In this document: in pieces, positions 8,597 through 17,021 of the stretch | How positions within the stretch are numbered: the stretch's first letter is position 1 | Layout: the number at the start of each line of letters is the position of its first letter | Assembly: GCA_018267825.1 (NCBI GenBank) | Contig: JAFDXR010000001.1 | Span: forward strand, 234,286 to 298,285 | Source: Bacteroidota bacterium | GTDB taxonomy: Bacteria > Bacteroidota > Bacteroidia > B-17B0 > Aurantibacillaceae | Length of the DNA stretch: 64,000 bases | Direction of reading: 5' to 3' | The notes under the pieces: model-generated | Database searches by the model: none | Told to the model about the DNA's origin: nothing | The model's input: the letters and a program-made list of their open reading frames with translations, nothing else | Program-made: the position numbers and the translations under genes

Positions 8597-9751
8597 TTAC
8601 ACTGAGTATACCGCACGCGTTTCGTCCCGCAGGTTATAACGGCTGCTCATTACTTCACCATAAGCACCGGCACTCCGTATCACCATGAGATCGCCGCGTT
8701 TTGTCAAGGGCAGGTTTACAGCTTTACCGAAACAATCACTGCTCTCGCAGATAGGCCCCACCACATCATATTTCATATCAGCAAATGCTGTGTTGGAGAT
8801 GTTCTCTATTTTATGAAAAGCCTGATATAAAGCAGGTCGAATAAGTTCTGTCATACCGGCATCCAGAATGGCAAAATTGGTATTGATTCCATTTTTAACG
8901 TACAGCACCCGGCTTACGAGGCTGCCGCACTGTGCTACAACCGCACGCCCCAGTTCAAAATGCAGCTGCTGGCCCGGGCGCAATTGAATAAAATCATGAA
9001 ACACTTTAAAATATGCTTCAAAGTCTATGATGGCTTCCTTGTCGGGCTCGCGGTAATTAATTCCCACTCCACCACCCACATTGATAACGGGCAAGTCGTA
9101 GCCTTTCTGTAAAAACCAATGGTTGATCTCGTTTACACGCAGGCAAAGGTTTTTGAACGGTGTTAAATCGGTAATCTGGGACCCTATATGAAAATGCAAT
9201 CCATTTAAACGAATATGTTCCAGGTCTTTCACGCGGGTCAACACCTCTTCAAATTCATAAGGATTAATACCGAACTTATTTTCTTCCAGTCCCGTGGTTA
9301 TATATTTATGTGTATGTGCATCTACATTTGGATTAATACGTAAGGCTATTGAGGCAACCAGGCCTCTTGCAGCCGCCAGTTCATTTATCACTTCTATTTC
9401 AGGAAGGCTTTCACAGTTAAAGCAGAAAATACCAAATTCCAGGGCCGCGATAATTTCCTCATCACTTTTCCCGACACCTGCGAATACCACCTGTTTGGGA
9501 TCAAAGCCCAGCTGAATGGCTTTTTTCACTTCGTTACCGCTTACACAATCTGCGCCCAACCCGGCTGCCCGGATCATCTCCAGGATTCGGTCGTTGGCAT
9601 TGGCTTTAAAAGCATAATGTACATGATAACCATATTTTTGCCGGGCCTTGTTTAAGGCCTCCAGGGTTTTACCAAGCAAAGCCAGGTCGTAATAATAAAA
9701 TGGTGTTTTCTCTGCGGCAAAGCGCGAAACGTCAAATACTGTTCCCATCAT
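8597..9751 (-). CDS. lysA: Diaminopimelate decarboxylase
   Basis: Group IV PLP decarboxylase that makes L-lysine from meso-diaminopimelate. The cofactor Lys is in HYAFKANAND (about residue 48). HFHIGSQ (about 190), NVGGGVGINY (about 225) and the CESSDCFGK segment near the C terminus (active-site Cys from the partner subunit) are all present. At 384 residues it is slightly shorter than many homologues but complete. ATG at 9751 is preceded by 7 bases separating it from lysC, so lysC-lysA are one transcript, ended by the hairpin at 8545-8575. Confidence 0.95.
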   Translation of the reverse strand: MMGTVFDVSRFAAEKTPFYYYDLALLGKTLEALNKARQKYGYHVHYAFKANANDRILEMIRAAGLGADCVSGNEVKKAIQLGFDPKQVVFAGVGKSDEEIIAALEFGIFCFNCESLPEIEVINELAAARGLVASIALRINPNVDAHTHKYITTGLEENKFGINPYEFEEVLTRVKDLEHIRLNGLHFHIGSQITDLTPFKNLCLRVNEINHWFLQKGYDLPVINVGGGVGINYREPDKEAIIDFEAYFKVFHDFIQLRPGQQLHFELGRAVVAQCGSLVSRVLYVKNGINTNFAILDAGMTELIRPALYQAFHKIENISNTAFADMKYDVVGPICESSDCFGKAVNLPLTKRGDLMVIRSAGAYGEVMSSRYNLRDETRAVYSV

Positions 9752-9758
9752 GCTGCTA

Positions 9759-11078
9759 TTAATAATTAAACACGCCGCTGTTCAATGCCTGCAGGGCTTT
9801 GGCTTTCATGCCCGAATCGATAAGCACCGAAATATTATTGGCACTTCCGCCGTAGGAAACCATGCGCAATGGAATATCACGCAGCGATTCAAGTACCTTA
9901 TGAGCATAGCCGGGTTTATTTTTCGGCAGATTCCCCACAATACAAATAATGCTTTGATCGGTGTCTACCTCAACATTGGCGATCTCTTCGAGTTCTTTTA
10001 CAATCTCTTTGAGAAAGCGTGTATTATCGATCGTCAGAGAAACAGCTACCTCCGACGTAGTGATCATATCGATGGGTGTTTTATAGCGTTCGAATATTTC
10101 AAATACAGCGCGCAGAAAACCGTGGGCCAGTAACATGCGATCGCTTTTTATACTGATGGCGCAGATACCATCTTTGGCTGCAACAGCCTTAATACCTTCG
10201 GCACTTTCGATATTGGCAATGCGTGTGCCGCGCGCCTCAGGCTGCATGGTATTTTTGAGCAATACCGGGATATTTCTTTTCTGGGCAGGCAGGATACAGG
10301 TAGGGTGCAGAATTTTAGCACCAAAATACGCAAGCTCGGCTGCTTCGTCGAAGCTGAGTTCCTGGATAGGGTGTGTTTTATTGACCACACGCGGATCGTT
10401 GTTGTGCATACCGTCAATATCCGTCCAGATCTGAATTTCGGGACTACGGATAGCCGCTCCGATAATAGATGCGGTATAATCACTCCCTCCGCGTTTCAGA
10501 TTATCGATCTCCCCGAAGGCATTGCGACAAATGTATCCCTGTGTAATAAATAACTTATGACCGTTGTGTTTTTTAAGCTCCAGATTGATGTTCTGCTCAA
10601 TGTAAGCCATATCGGGCTCTTCATTCTCATCGATCCGCATAAAATTGAGGGCCGGTAGTAATACCGAATCAATACCCAACTCCTGCAGGTGAAAATGGAA
10701 CATGGCCGTGCTCAGTAATTCGCCCTGTGCCAGCACCGCTTTTTCTTCATTGGCTGTAAACATATCGAGGGTGAACGAACGGAGGTAATTAAAATGGCCG
10801 GCAATCAGGTCTTTGCCTTTCTGCAGAAAAGCCTCTGTTTTATAGAGATCGGCAATAACTTCACTATACTTATTTTCGAGTGCCAGGATAAGGGCTGCAG
10901 CTTTTGCGGTGTCCTTTTGATACAAGGCATTGGAAATTTCGACCAGGGCATTGGTGGTGCCGCTCATGGCCGACAATACAACTATTCTGGGATCACTGTT
11001 ATGAACAAGGCTTACCAGGGACCGCATACGCTCTGCGCTTCCAACACTGGTGCCTCCGAATTTTAAAACTAACATCAT
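9759..11078 (-). CDS. lysC: Aspartate kinase (monofunctional)
   Basis: Phosphorylates aspartate at the head of the lysine/threonine/methionine pathway. KFGGTSVGSAERM (residues 6-18) is the aspartokinase signature. LKRGGSDYTASIIGAAI (about 195-211) is the aspartate/ATP site. Two ACT domains occupy about residues 300-439 (SIKSDRML and VSYGGSANNISVLI are their first strands), so allosteric feedback is expected. Length 439 with no homoserine dehydrogenase fused. The start codon is one of two adjacent ATGs. Joined to lysA in one operon. Confidence 0.95.
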   Translation of the reverse strand: MMLVLKFGGTSVGSAERMRSLVSLVHNSDPRIVVLSAMSGTTNALVEISNALYQKDTAKAAALILALENKYSEVIADLYKTEAFLQKGKDLIAGHFNYLRSFTLDMFTANEEKAVLAQGELLSTAMFHFHLQELGIDSVLLPALNFMRIDENEEPDMAYIEQNINLELKKHNGHKLFITQGYICRNAFGEIDNLKRGGSDYTASIIGAAIRSPEIQIWTDIDGMHNNDPRVVNKTHPIQELSFDEAAELAYFGAKILHPTCILPAQKRNIPVLLKNTMQPEARGTRIANIESAEGIKAVAAKDGICAISIKSDRMLLAHGFLRAVFEIFERYKTPIDMITTSEVAVSLTIDNTRFLKEIVKELEEIANVEVDTDQSIICIVGNLPKNKPGYAHKVLESLRDIPLRMVSYGGSANNISVLIDSGMKAKALQALNSGVFNY

Positions 11079-11299
11079 GGTTTATGATTATGAATAATAC
11101 TGATTTCTTTTTGAATAAAACTAAGGATCGTATTGTTGATTACCCCATCCCGGGGTATGGCCAACAGAAATATCAAAGGCTTGAGCAAGCCTTAAACTGA
11201 CGTTTTCGCTTATATGTAAATGGAGTGGCCATAAAAGCGTGACAAAGAAAATGATATTTTTCGGTTTGGCAAAACCTGTTTGAAATAATTTGAAAATGA
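11079..11299 (-). promoter_or_regulatory. lysC 5' leader region with two inverted repeats
   Basis: The 278 bases between lysC and the next gene contain two clean inverted repeats upstream of lysC: TACCCC-5-GGGGTA (11141-11157) and AAGGCTTG-2-CAAGCCTT (11176-11193). Neither is followed by a T-run on the minus strand. I see no TAnnTTTG element and no L-box lysine riboswitch core. They may be protein sites or leader hairpins. No gene is visible in this stretch. Confidence 0.3.
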
Positions 11300-11333
11300 A
11301 AACGGGGATGCTGACTCATCAACACCCCCGTTT
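11300..11333 (-). terminator. Terminator hairpin after the DoxX-like gene
   Basis: On the minus strand AAACGGGG pairs with CCCCGTTT, and the interior TGTTGA...TCAGCA extends the helix around a TGAG loop. A short T-rich tract follows. It lies 23 bases past the stop of the 11357-12745 gene. Confidence 0.7.
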
Positions 11334-11356
11334 CTTAAAGTAAGCACTACAGCCGG

Positions 11357-12745
11357 TTATTTCATGTATTTCTGCTTCACATCGCTGTATGTCGGGAAAT
11401 TGTGGTAATGCCAGTTCATAACGACCGTCGACCCGTTCATGAGGATAAGGCCGGGGTTGGAACGGATCATGGTTTTAAGCACAATACCATCCACGTTGGC
11501 AAAATCATAAAGAGCCTGGTGTGCATGCTTATAGTTATCGATCATTTTGGCATCGCTGGCTGTGAGTGCCAGGAATGGGATTTTTTCAGAAGCTGCCAGT
11601 TTATAGAGGTCATTCATTTTGGCGTGCAGGGTTTCATCATCGTCTGTTTTATTGAGGTCGTAGCATACGAGCAGGAAATGATAACCCTTGATGTTCAGGA
11701 TACTATCCGTGATCGGGTTTCCATCCAGATCGTTAATCGAAAAGTCTACGATCTTAGGCGGATCAATAGCATCGTGCACAAGAATATTCAGCGTTGAATC
11801 GTGTGCCCAGTGCAGGGTATCCTGCCACGGGTAATTTTTCATATCAAACTCTTTTATCTCGTTGGTTTGCAGATTGCGATACCAGAAGCGGGTTTCATAC
11901 ACAGGCGGTTTATAGGTCGGAGGTGTCTCCATGTTCTTTTTGATGTCCATACCAATGGCATAAGGTCTGAAATCGAGCGGAGGCAGGTTACGGTATGCAT
12001 ATACAGGGAATACGATCGAGGCAATAAGTGCCAGAACAACCAGCGAATTGGTGATCATATATGTAAATATTTCATTAATGTGATCGCGGCCGGTGAACAG
12101 AATGGCAATCGAAATCATAAGTACAATGTCCTTCCAGAAACTTTCCCATGGCTTCAGTTTAAGGAAATCGCCGAAGCAACCACAGTGTGTAACTTTATTA
12201 TAGCAGGCCGAATAGAATGTGAGGAACGTAAAGAATACAATCTGCGCCAGGAGCAGCCATAGCGTCAGGTTACGCTTATAACCAACAAGGAGCATGAAGC
12301 CCAGGATCATTTCGCTGACGCAAAGCAGAATGGCCAGAATAAGGGCCTGACCATGAAAGAATTCAAAAAAATGAATAGACATGCGTGAGAACAGTCCTAA
12401 ACTTTCGATATTATGCCCACCCTTAACTGCCTCTACAAATACATCAAAATACTCTTCCAGTTTATAAGAGAATCCCAGGGGGTCATTGGATTTTATGAAA
12501 CCCGAGAAAATAAAGAGCCCGCCCACGCCTACTCTGAAAATCTGGATCTTCCAGAACCAGAGTGTATGGATAACACCTTTGGTATTATTGAAAAACGGAA
12601 AAATATTCACGATGATCAGCAGACCTGACAGTATCCAGGTCAGTGTTGTTTTACTAAAGCATGGTGGACATACATAATAAAACAAAGCAGCCAGTCCGGC
12701 AGACCAGATGAGGCGGAATAGTTTTGAACTGAAAAATTTTTTCAT
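11357..12745 (-). CDS. DoxX/MauE-like membrane protein with C-terminal thioredoxin-like domain (BT_3928 type)
   Basis: The N-terminal half has about seven hydrophobic helices in a DoxX/MauE arrangement. It includes the quinone-oxidoreductase-like segment GGLFIFSGFIKSNDPLGF (about 78-95) and the MauE-type cysteine motif THCGCFGDFL (about 185). After a last membrane helix (about 230-250) comes a periplasmic part of about 210 residues whose C-terminal end resembles a thioredoxin/peroxiredoxin fold (FLALTASDAKMIDNY, then NPGLILMNGSTVV), without an obvious CxxC. Proteins of this shape are conserved beside DUF1599 and folP in Bacteroidetes. A redox role at the membrane is likely; the substrate is unknown. 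Confidence 0.78.
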   Translation of the reverse strand: MKKFFSSKLFRLIWSAGLAALFYYVCPPCFSKTTLTWILSGLLIIVNIFPFFNNTKGVIHTLWFWKIQIFRVGVGGLFIFSGFIKSNDPLGFSYKLEEYFDVFVEAVKGGHNIESLGLFSRMSIHFFEFFHGQALILAILLCVSEMILGFMLLVGYKRNLTLWLLLAQIVFFTFLTFYSACYNKVTHCGCFGDFLKLKPWESFWKDIVLMISIAILFTGRDHINEIFTYMITNSLVVLALIASIVFPVYAYRNLPPLDFRPYAIGMDIKKNMETPPTYKPPVYETRFWYRNLQTNEIKEFDMKNYPWQDTLHWAHDSTLNILVHDAIDPPKIVDFSINDLDGNPITDSILNIKGYHFLLVCYDLNKTDDDETLHAKMNDLYKLAASEKIPFLALTASDAKMIDNYKHAHQALYDFANVDGIVLKTMIRSNPGLILMNGSTVVMNWHYHNFPTYSDVKQKYMK

Positions 12746-12805
12746 ACAGCAATATCGTTTTTAATCCTCATAGTTTCTTCGGGAGGCTGAGGGGTTTAAC
12801 ATATT

Positions 12806-13339
12806 TTAAGCCAATTTAATGAGGGCAAATACCGAATAGTTGAGCATATCCATGTAATTGGCATCTACACCTTCGGAAATGATGGTCTGACCTTTATTAT
12901 CTTCAATCTGTTTCACCCTGAATATTTTCATCAGGATCAGGTCGGTCAGAGAACTCATACGCATATCGCGCCAGGCTTCGCCATAATCGTGATTTTTATC
13001 TTCCATCAGTTTTTTGGTCTGCCTCACGTATTTATCGTAGAGGGTTTCCACTTCATCGTAAGGAAGATCAATGCGGCTATCGCCGGCCAGTTCCAGCTGA
13101 ATGAGGGCTATCACACAATAATTAATAATTCCTATGTATTCTCCCTTAATATCGTCACCCACTTTCTGGGTACCTTTCTCCTCGATACTCTTAATCCGCT
13201 GGGCCTTGATGAAAATCTGGTCGGTGAGCGAGCGCAGGCGAAGGTTTCGCCAGGCCGTTCCATAGTCCTTCATCTTCTTTAAAAATATATCTTTGCATTG
13301 CTTAACTGCAGCGTCGTATTGTTGGGATGTATTGTTCAT
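12806..13339 (-). CDS. DUF1599 (Nmad1-type) protein with internal duplication
   Basis: All-helical 177-residue protein built of two copies of one unit. KKMKDYGTAWRNLRLRSLTD (about 21-40) and KNHDYGEAWRDMRMSSLTD (about 115-133) align almost position for position, each followed by an I-K-x-x-R-x-K-x-I-E segment. DUF1599/Nmad1 domains also occur in phage nucleotide-modification contexts; the housekeeping function in Bacteroidetes is not known to me. The repeated D-Y-G-x-A-W and R-x-x-S-L-T-D residues look like a conserved pocket. Start codons of this gene and the divergent folP are only 25 bases apart. Confidence 0.8.
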   Translation of the reverse strand: MNNTSQQYDAAVKQCKDIFLKKMKDYGTAWRNLRLRSLTDQIFIKAQRIKSIEEKGTQKVGDDIKGEYIGIINYCVIALIQLELAGDSRIDLPYDEVETLYDKYVRQTKKLMEDKNHDYGEAWRDMRMSSLTDLILMKIFRVKQIEDNKGQTIISEGVDANYMDMLNYSVFALIKLA

Positions 13340-13364
13340 AAACGTATGCGCTAATTTAATAAAA

Positions 13365-14201
13365 ATGTTGAAGAGTATTGAGATAAACGGGAGGCAGCTG
13401 ACATTCGAAAAAGCCAGGGTTATGGGTATTGTGAACCTGACTCCGGATAGTTTTTATGACGGTGGAAAATTGCAGCATATCCCTGAAATTCTTGGGGCTG
13501 CAGAGCGTATGATTCAGGATGGGGCTTCCATTCTTGACATAGGGGCCGTATCAACACGACCTGGAGCCACCAATGTTCCGGAAGCCGAAGAACTCAGGCG
13601 CCTGCTCCCTGCACTGGCTGCCTTGCGGAAAGCATTTCCGGAAACCTGGATCTCGGTCGACACCTACCGCCATCGTGTAGCAGAAGCGGTGCTGGATAAC
13701 GGTGCCGATATCATCAACGATATTTCAGGCGGCAACCTGGATGAGGCTATGCTGGCCAGTGTAGCCCGTTATAAAGCGCCTTATATCCTGATGCACATGC
13801 AGGGTACGCCACAGACCATGCAGCAGGCTCCGCATTACGACGATGTTTTCAGGGAAGTATATATCTTTTTTGAAGAACGCCTGCAGCAGCTCAGGCAGCT
13901 TGGCCATACACAGGTGATTCTGGATCCCGGATTCGGATTTGGAAAAACGCAGGAACACAACTACACATTGCTCCACCGGCTCAACCTGTTCAATACACTT
14001 GGTTACCCGGTGCTGGCAGGTGTATCACGCAAATCCATGATCAATAAACTGTTGCATACCAAACCCGAAAATGCACTCAACGGAACCACCGTGGTAAACA
14101 CCATAGCCCTGTTGAATAATGCCAGGATACTGAGGGTTCATGATGTCAAAGAAGCCATCCAGGCTATTGAGGTGGTGGAATTTTACAAGGGAATTCAATA
14201 A
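13365..14201 (+). CDS. folP: Dihydropteroate synthase
   Basis: TIM-barrel enzyme that condenses p-aminobenzoate with hydroxymethyl-dihydropterin diphosphate in folate synthesis. Signatures: VMGIVNLTPDSFYDGGK (about 18-34, diphosphate loop), DIGAVSTRPGA (about 60), DPGFGFGKTQEHN (about 187) and AGVSRKSMI (about 220). I start at ATG 13365 (MLKSIEINGRQL, 278 residues); the frame extends 24 codons upstream into the divergent DUF1599 gene, but those residues match nothing. Its promoter must lie inside that neighbouring gene; TATCTTTG at 13288-13295 is a possible -7 element. Confidence 0.95.
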   Translation: MLKSIEINGRQLTFEKARVMGIVNLTPDSFYDGGKLQHIPEILGAAERMIQDGASILDIGAVSTRPGATNVPEAEELRRLLPALAALRKAFPETWISVDTYRHRVAEAVLDNGADIINDISGGNLDEAMLASVARYKAPYILMHMQGTPQTMQQAPHYDDVFREVYIFFEERLQQLRQLGHTQVILDPGFGFGKTQEHNYTLLHRLNLFNTLGYPVLAGVSRKSMINKLLHTKPENALNGTTVVNTIALLNNARILRVHDVKEAIQAIEVVEFYKGIQ

Positions 14202-14202
14202 A

Positions 14203-14234
14203 AAAAGTCCCCCGCTTTCGGAGGACTTTTCTTT
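14203..14234. terminator. Bidirectional terminator between folP and the SPOR gene
   Basis: AAAAGTCC (14203-14210) pairs with GGACTTTT (14223-14230); an inner CCG/CGG extends the stem past one mismatch. T-rich on the right and A-rich on the left, so it can stop both converging transcripts. Confidence 0.8.
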
Positions 14235-14251
14235 AAAAAAACGTACTGAAT

Positions 14252-15148
14252 TTATTTTACACGCTGACCATTTTTAAAGGTCACGATAAATCCGTTGTTA
14301 AAGCCTTTATCTTTCAGGGCATCACGGTATTTAACCGCTTCATCCCTGGTTTTAAAATTACCGGTAGTTACTTTGTAAAGGCCGTCGATCATATCGATAG
14401 ATACTGTACCTGCCCCTGAGAATTTACTTTTGGATGGCTGGGTACTGTAGGCACCGATCTGCACTTTGTAGGTTACACCTTCCACCACCGCACTTCCGGC
14501 CGATGACGACGACGATGTTGTAGAAACTCTTGATGTAGAACCGCTTTCTACAGGCGTTGATTTTACGGTTTCGACCGGGGTCGTTTTAACAGTTTCAACC
14601 GGCGTGGATTTCACGGTTTCCACAGGTGTAGACTTTACTGTTTCTACCGGTGTTGAGCCTGTAGAAGACGAAGTGCTTTCTGAAGAAGAAGAAGATGATG
14701 ATGATGTTACAGGTGTTGTATTAGACGCCATGGAACCGCCGCCGCCAAGTGTGACGGTATTGCCTTCCACTTCTTTTTTCTCGCTGTTTTCGAGGTAAAA
14801 GAATTTCTGAACGATGGTGCCCTGGTTGGAGGCTGTTGCATCTGCCTGGATTTTCAGCTGAATGGTGAATTCCTGGTCGCCGGGTACTGATACCCAAACG
14901 ATTTTAGCCCGTTGATTTTCAAACGTGAAATTTCCACTTTTCACATCCAGTCCGCTTACCGTGTAGCCCGGAGGGACGTCCATCTGGTATTTGGCAAAAT
15001 TCCCTATATTTCCTTTGTTGATTTTCACATCAGCTGTTACAGACGTACCCGCTGGGATGCTGGATGGAATATTACCATTGATTGTTATTTGGGCAGTTGT
15101 GTAGAGGTAGGTGCCCAAAGCAAAAAGTAGTGTTAGTGTTTTGTTCAT
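14252..15148 (-). CDS. Secreted SPOR-domain protein with TPVETVK repeats
   Basis: I start at ATG 15148 (MNKTLTLLFALGTYLYTTAQ, a clear signal peptide); an in-frame ATG 24 bases upstream would only prepend MFSLFHAV. Mature residues of about 20-130 form a beta-sandwich-like domain rich in alternating hydrophobics. A Ser-rich linker comes next, then about five tandem units of (S/T)TPVETVK (14548-14658), then a C-terminal SPOR domain of about 75 residues (VTYKVQIGAYS to the end). SPOR domains bind denuded septal peptidoglycan. The likely place is the periplasm with a flexible spacer that lets the SPOR domain reach the cell wall. Partner unknown. Confidence 0.82.
   Translation of the reverse strand: MNKTLTLLFALGTYLYTTAQITINGNIPSSIPAGTSVTADVKINKGNIGNFAKYQMDVPPGYTVSGLDVKSGNFTFENQRAKIVWVSVPGDQEFTIQLKIQADATASNQGTIVQKFFYLENSEKKEVEGNTVTLGGGGSMASNTTPVTSSSSSSSSESTSSSTGSTPVETVKSTPVETVKSTPVETVKTTPVETVKSTPVESGSTSRVSTTSSSSSAGSAVVEGVTYKVQIGAYSTQPSKSKFSGAGTVSIDMIDGLYKVTTGNFKTRDEAVKYRDALKDKGFNNGFIVTFKNGQRVK
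14548..14658 (-). repeat. 24-bp in-frame tandem repeat encoding (S/T)TPVETVK
   Basis: About four and a half units of 24 bases. The codons differ between units (ACAGGCGTTGATTTTAC, ACCGGGGTCGTTTTAAC and ACCGGCGTGGATTTCAC on the plus strand) while the peptide is kept. This indicates selection on the protein rather than a fresh slippage array. Confidence 0.85.
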
Positions 15149-15169
15149 AACGGCATGAAATAGTGAAAA

Positions 15170-15200
15170 CAAATATATAGATATTCAGGATATTAACAAA
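15170..15200 (-). promoter_or_regulatory. Promoter of the SPOR gene
   Basis: On the minus strand TTTG (15200-15197), 19-base spacer, TATATTTG (15177-15170): a full match to the Bacteroidetes TTG-N17-23-TAnnTTTG promoter, 21 bases before the start at 15148. It overlaps a direct repeat of ATATTAACAAA in the short gap shared with the divergent glycosylase gene. Confidence 0.7.
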
Positions 15201-15214
15201 ATATTAACAAAATA

Positions 15215-15808
15215 ATGAAAAAGAGGCTTCAAAAAGCTTATTTCCGGAATCCGGATACTCTTTTCCTGGCCCGTGACCTTCTCGGTAAAGTGCTTTGCAC
15301 CCGCATCGACGATGTAATAACAAAAGGGATTATTTGCGAAACAGAAGCTTATCTCGGTGTTACGGATAAGGCCTCGCATGCCTACGGCGGTCTGAAATCG
15401 GCCCGTACACAAACCATGTACAAAAGCGGCGGGGTTTCTTATGTGTACCTCTGCTATGGCATTCATCACCTCATGAATATTGTAACACATCAGCAGGATG
15501 TGCCTCATGCCGTGCTTATACGCGGCATCAAAGCCTTTGAAGGAGTGCCGTATATGCTGAAACGGCGCGGGCTCAGCAAACTGAAACCCGACAGCCTCAT
15601 CGGGCCCGGCAAAGTAAGCCAGGCCCTGGGCATTAAAACCGCACACGATGCCGAAGACCTGACGAGGCAAACCATCTGGCTGGAGGATCATGGAATCCAT
15701 GTGCCTGAAATCCTCATCAGTGTGGGTCCCCGCATCGGGGTCGACTATGCCGGTGAAGATGCCAAGCTCCCCTATCGCTTCCGGATCAATGATTTATCAA
15801 AGATTTAA
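15215..15808 (+). CDS. mpg: 3-methyladenine DNA glycosylase, AAG/MPG type
   Basis: Monofunctional base-excision-repair glycosylase for alkylated purines. Visible are FLARDLLGKVL (about 18-28), the catalytic Glu motif CETEAYLGVTDKASHA (about 46-61), YVYLCYGIHHLMNIV (about 75-89), VLIRGIKAFEG (about 100) and GPGKVSQALGI (about 130). Length 197 is standard. It is 17 bases before the rRNA methyltransferase gene and diverges from the SPOR gene. A long minus-strand frame over it is a shadow. Confidence 0.95.
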   Translation: MKKRLQKAYFRNPDTLFLARDLLGKVLCTRIDDVITKGIICETEAYLGVTDKASHAYGGLKSARTQTMYKSGGVSYVYLCYGIHHLMNIVTHQQDVPHAVLIRGIKAFEGVPYMLKRRGLSKLKPDSLIGPGKVSQALGIKTAHDAEDLTRQTIWLEDHGIHVPEILISVGPRIGVDYAGEDAKLPYRFRINDLSKI

Positions 15809-15810
15809 TC

Positions 15811-15818
15811 TACTTTTG
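15811..15818 (+). promoter_or_regulatory. Possible -7 element ahead of the RlmI-like gene
   Basis: TACTTTTG matches TAnnTTTG and lies 7 bases before the ATG at 15826, so transcripts would have almost no leader. There is no TTG at the -33 position, so this is a weak call; read-through from the glycosylase gene is the alternative. Confidence 0.3.
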
Positions 15819-15825
15819 CAGCCGC

Positions 15826-17007
15826 ATGAGTTACAGGAAAATTATTTTACATAAAGGCAAGGAGCAATCCCTGCAACGCTTTCATCCATGGGTATTTTCA
15901 GGAGCCATTAAAGTAATGGACTCCGATATGAAAGACGGTGAAGTGGTTGAAATCTATTCGGCCAATGACCAGTTTCTGGGCATGGCGCATTATCAGAAAG
16001 GCAGTATTTCGGGGCGGGTCCTTTCGTATCGCAAAGCCACGATCGATACCACTTTCTGGATTCAGAAAATCCAGAAAGCCTTTGATTACCGGCGTTTTTT
16101 AAACCTGACTGATAACCCGCATACCAATGTATACCGCCTGCTGTTTGGTGAAGGCGATGGACTTCCGGGATTGGTACTCGACTATTATGCGGGGCATGTG
16201 GTATTCCAGGCCCACAGCATTGGCATGCACATGCAACGCCAGGATATTTGCCTGGCCCTGCAGGAAGTGCTCAAAGACCGTCTGCTATCGGTATACGATA
16301 AGAGCAGTGAAACCCTGCCCTCGCAATACGCTGCCGGCATTCAGAACGGGCTGCTCTGGGGCAAGGCAGAAGATGAAGTAATTGTAAAGGAAAACGATGC
16401 GCAGTTTTATATTGACTGGATACATGGCCAGAAAACCGGTTTCTTTATCGACCAGCGCGATAACCGCGAGCTTGTCGGAAAATACGCATCGGGTAAACGG
16501 GTTCTGAATACCTTTTCGTATACAGGAGGCTTCTCCGTATATGCAGGTCTCAAAGGCGCTACAGCTGTACATTCTGTCGATTCTTCGGCCAAAGCCGTTG
16601 ATTTCTGCAACCGCAATGCCGTGCTCAACAACATCAGTAACCATGAGGGGTTTGCAGTCGATACCTTTGATTTTCTGAAAGAAAAAGCCACAGAATACGA
16701 CCTGGTTATCCTCGATCCTCCGGCCTTTGCCAAAAGCCGCGACGTGAAACACAATGCCGTTATTGGTTACAAACGCCTGAATGAAATGGCGCTACGGAAA
16801 ATCAAAAAAGGCGGAATTCTGTTTACATTCTCCTGCTCACAGGTGATCGACAAATACCTGTTTTACAATACCATTACGGCTGCCGCCATCGAAGCCCGGC
16901 GCAATATTAAATTGCTTCACTTCCTGTCGCAACCGGCCGACCATACCATTGTTCCGACATTTCCCGAAGGAGAATACCTGAAAGGATTGGCATTTTACGT
17001 GGACTGA
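15826..17007 (+). CDS. RlmI-like 23S rRNA (cytosine-5) methyltransferase
   Basis: N-terminal PUA domain (about 1-75, with HPWVFSGAI), a linker domain, then a Rossmann methyltransferase domain. FFIDQRDNRELV (about 205-216) and TFSYTGGFSVYAG (about 231-243) form the SAM-binding region. The catalytic motif is VILDPPAFAKSR (about 293), and TFSCSQVID (about 333) carries the second conserved Cys. Length 393 fits the RlmI/YccW family, which modifies 23S rRNA. Whether it targets the same base as E. coli RlmI cannot be told. It ends 14 bases from the converging YfhO-like gene with no hairpin between. Confidence 0.88.
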   Translation: MSYRKIILHKGKEQSLQRFHPWVFSGAIKVMDSDMKDGEVVEIYSANDQFLGMAHYQKGSISGRVLSYRKATIDTTFWIQKIQKAFDYRRFLNLTDNPHTNVYRLLFGEGDGLPGLVLDYYAGHVVFQAHSIGMHMQRQDICLALQEVLKDRLLSVYDKSSETLPSQYAAGIQNGLLWGKAEDEVIVKENDAQFYIDWIHGQKTGFFIDQRDNRELVGKYASGKRVLNTFSYTGGFSVYAGLKGATAVHSVDSSAKAVDFCNRNAVLNNISNHEGFAVDTFDFLKEKATEYDLVILDPPAFAKSRDVKHNAVIGYKRLNEMALRKIKKGGILFTFSCSQVIDKYLFYNTITAAAIEARRNIKLLHFLSQPADHTIVPTFPEGEYLKGLAFYVD

Positions 17008-17021
17008 TCGGGACCTGAATG

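Noticed and set aside
11079-11299. Lysine riboswitch in front of lysC
   Set aside because: The conserved L-box core and five-helix junction are not seen; only two simple palindromes are present.
15185-15700. 171-residue minus-strand frame opposite the 3-methyladenine glycosylase gene
   Set aside because: Antisense shadow; the plus-strand protein has all AAG/MPG motifs, the minus-strand one has none.
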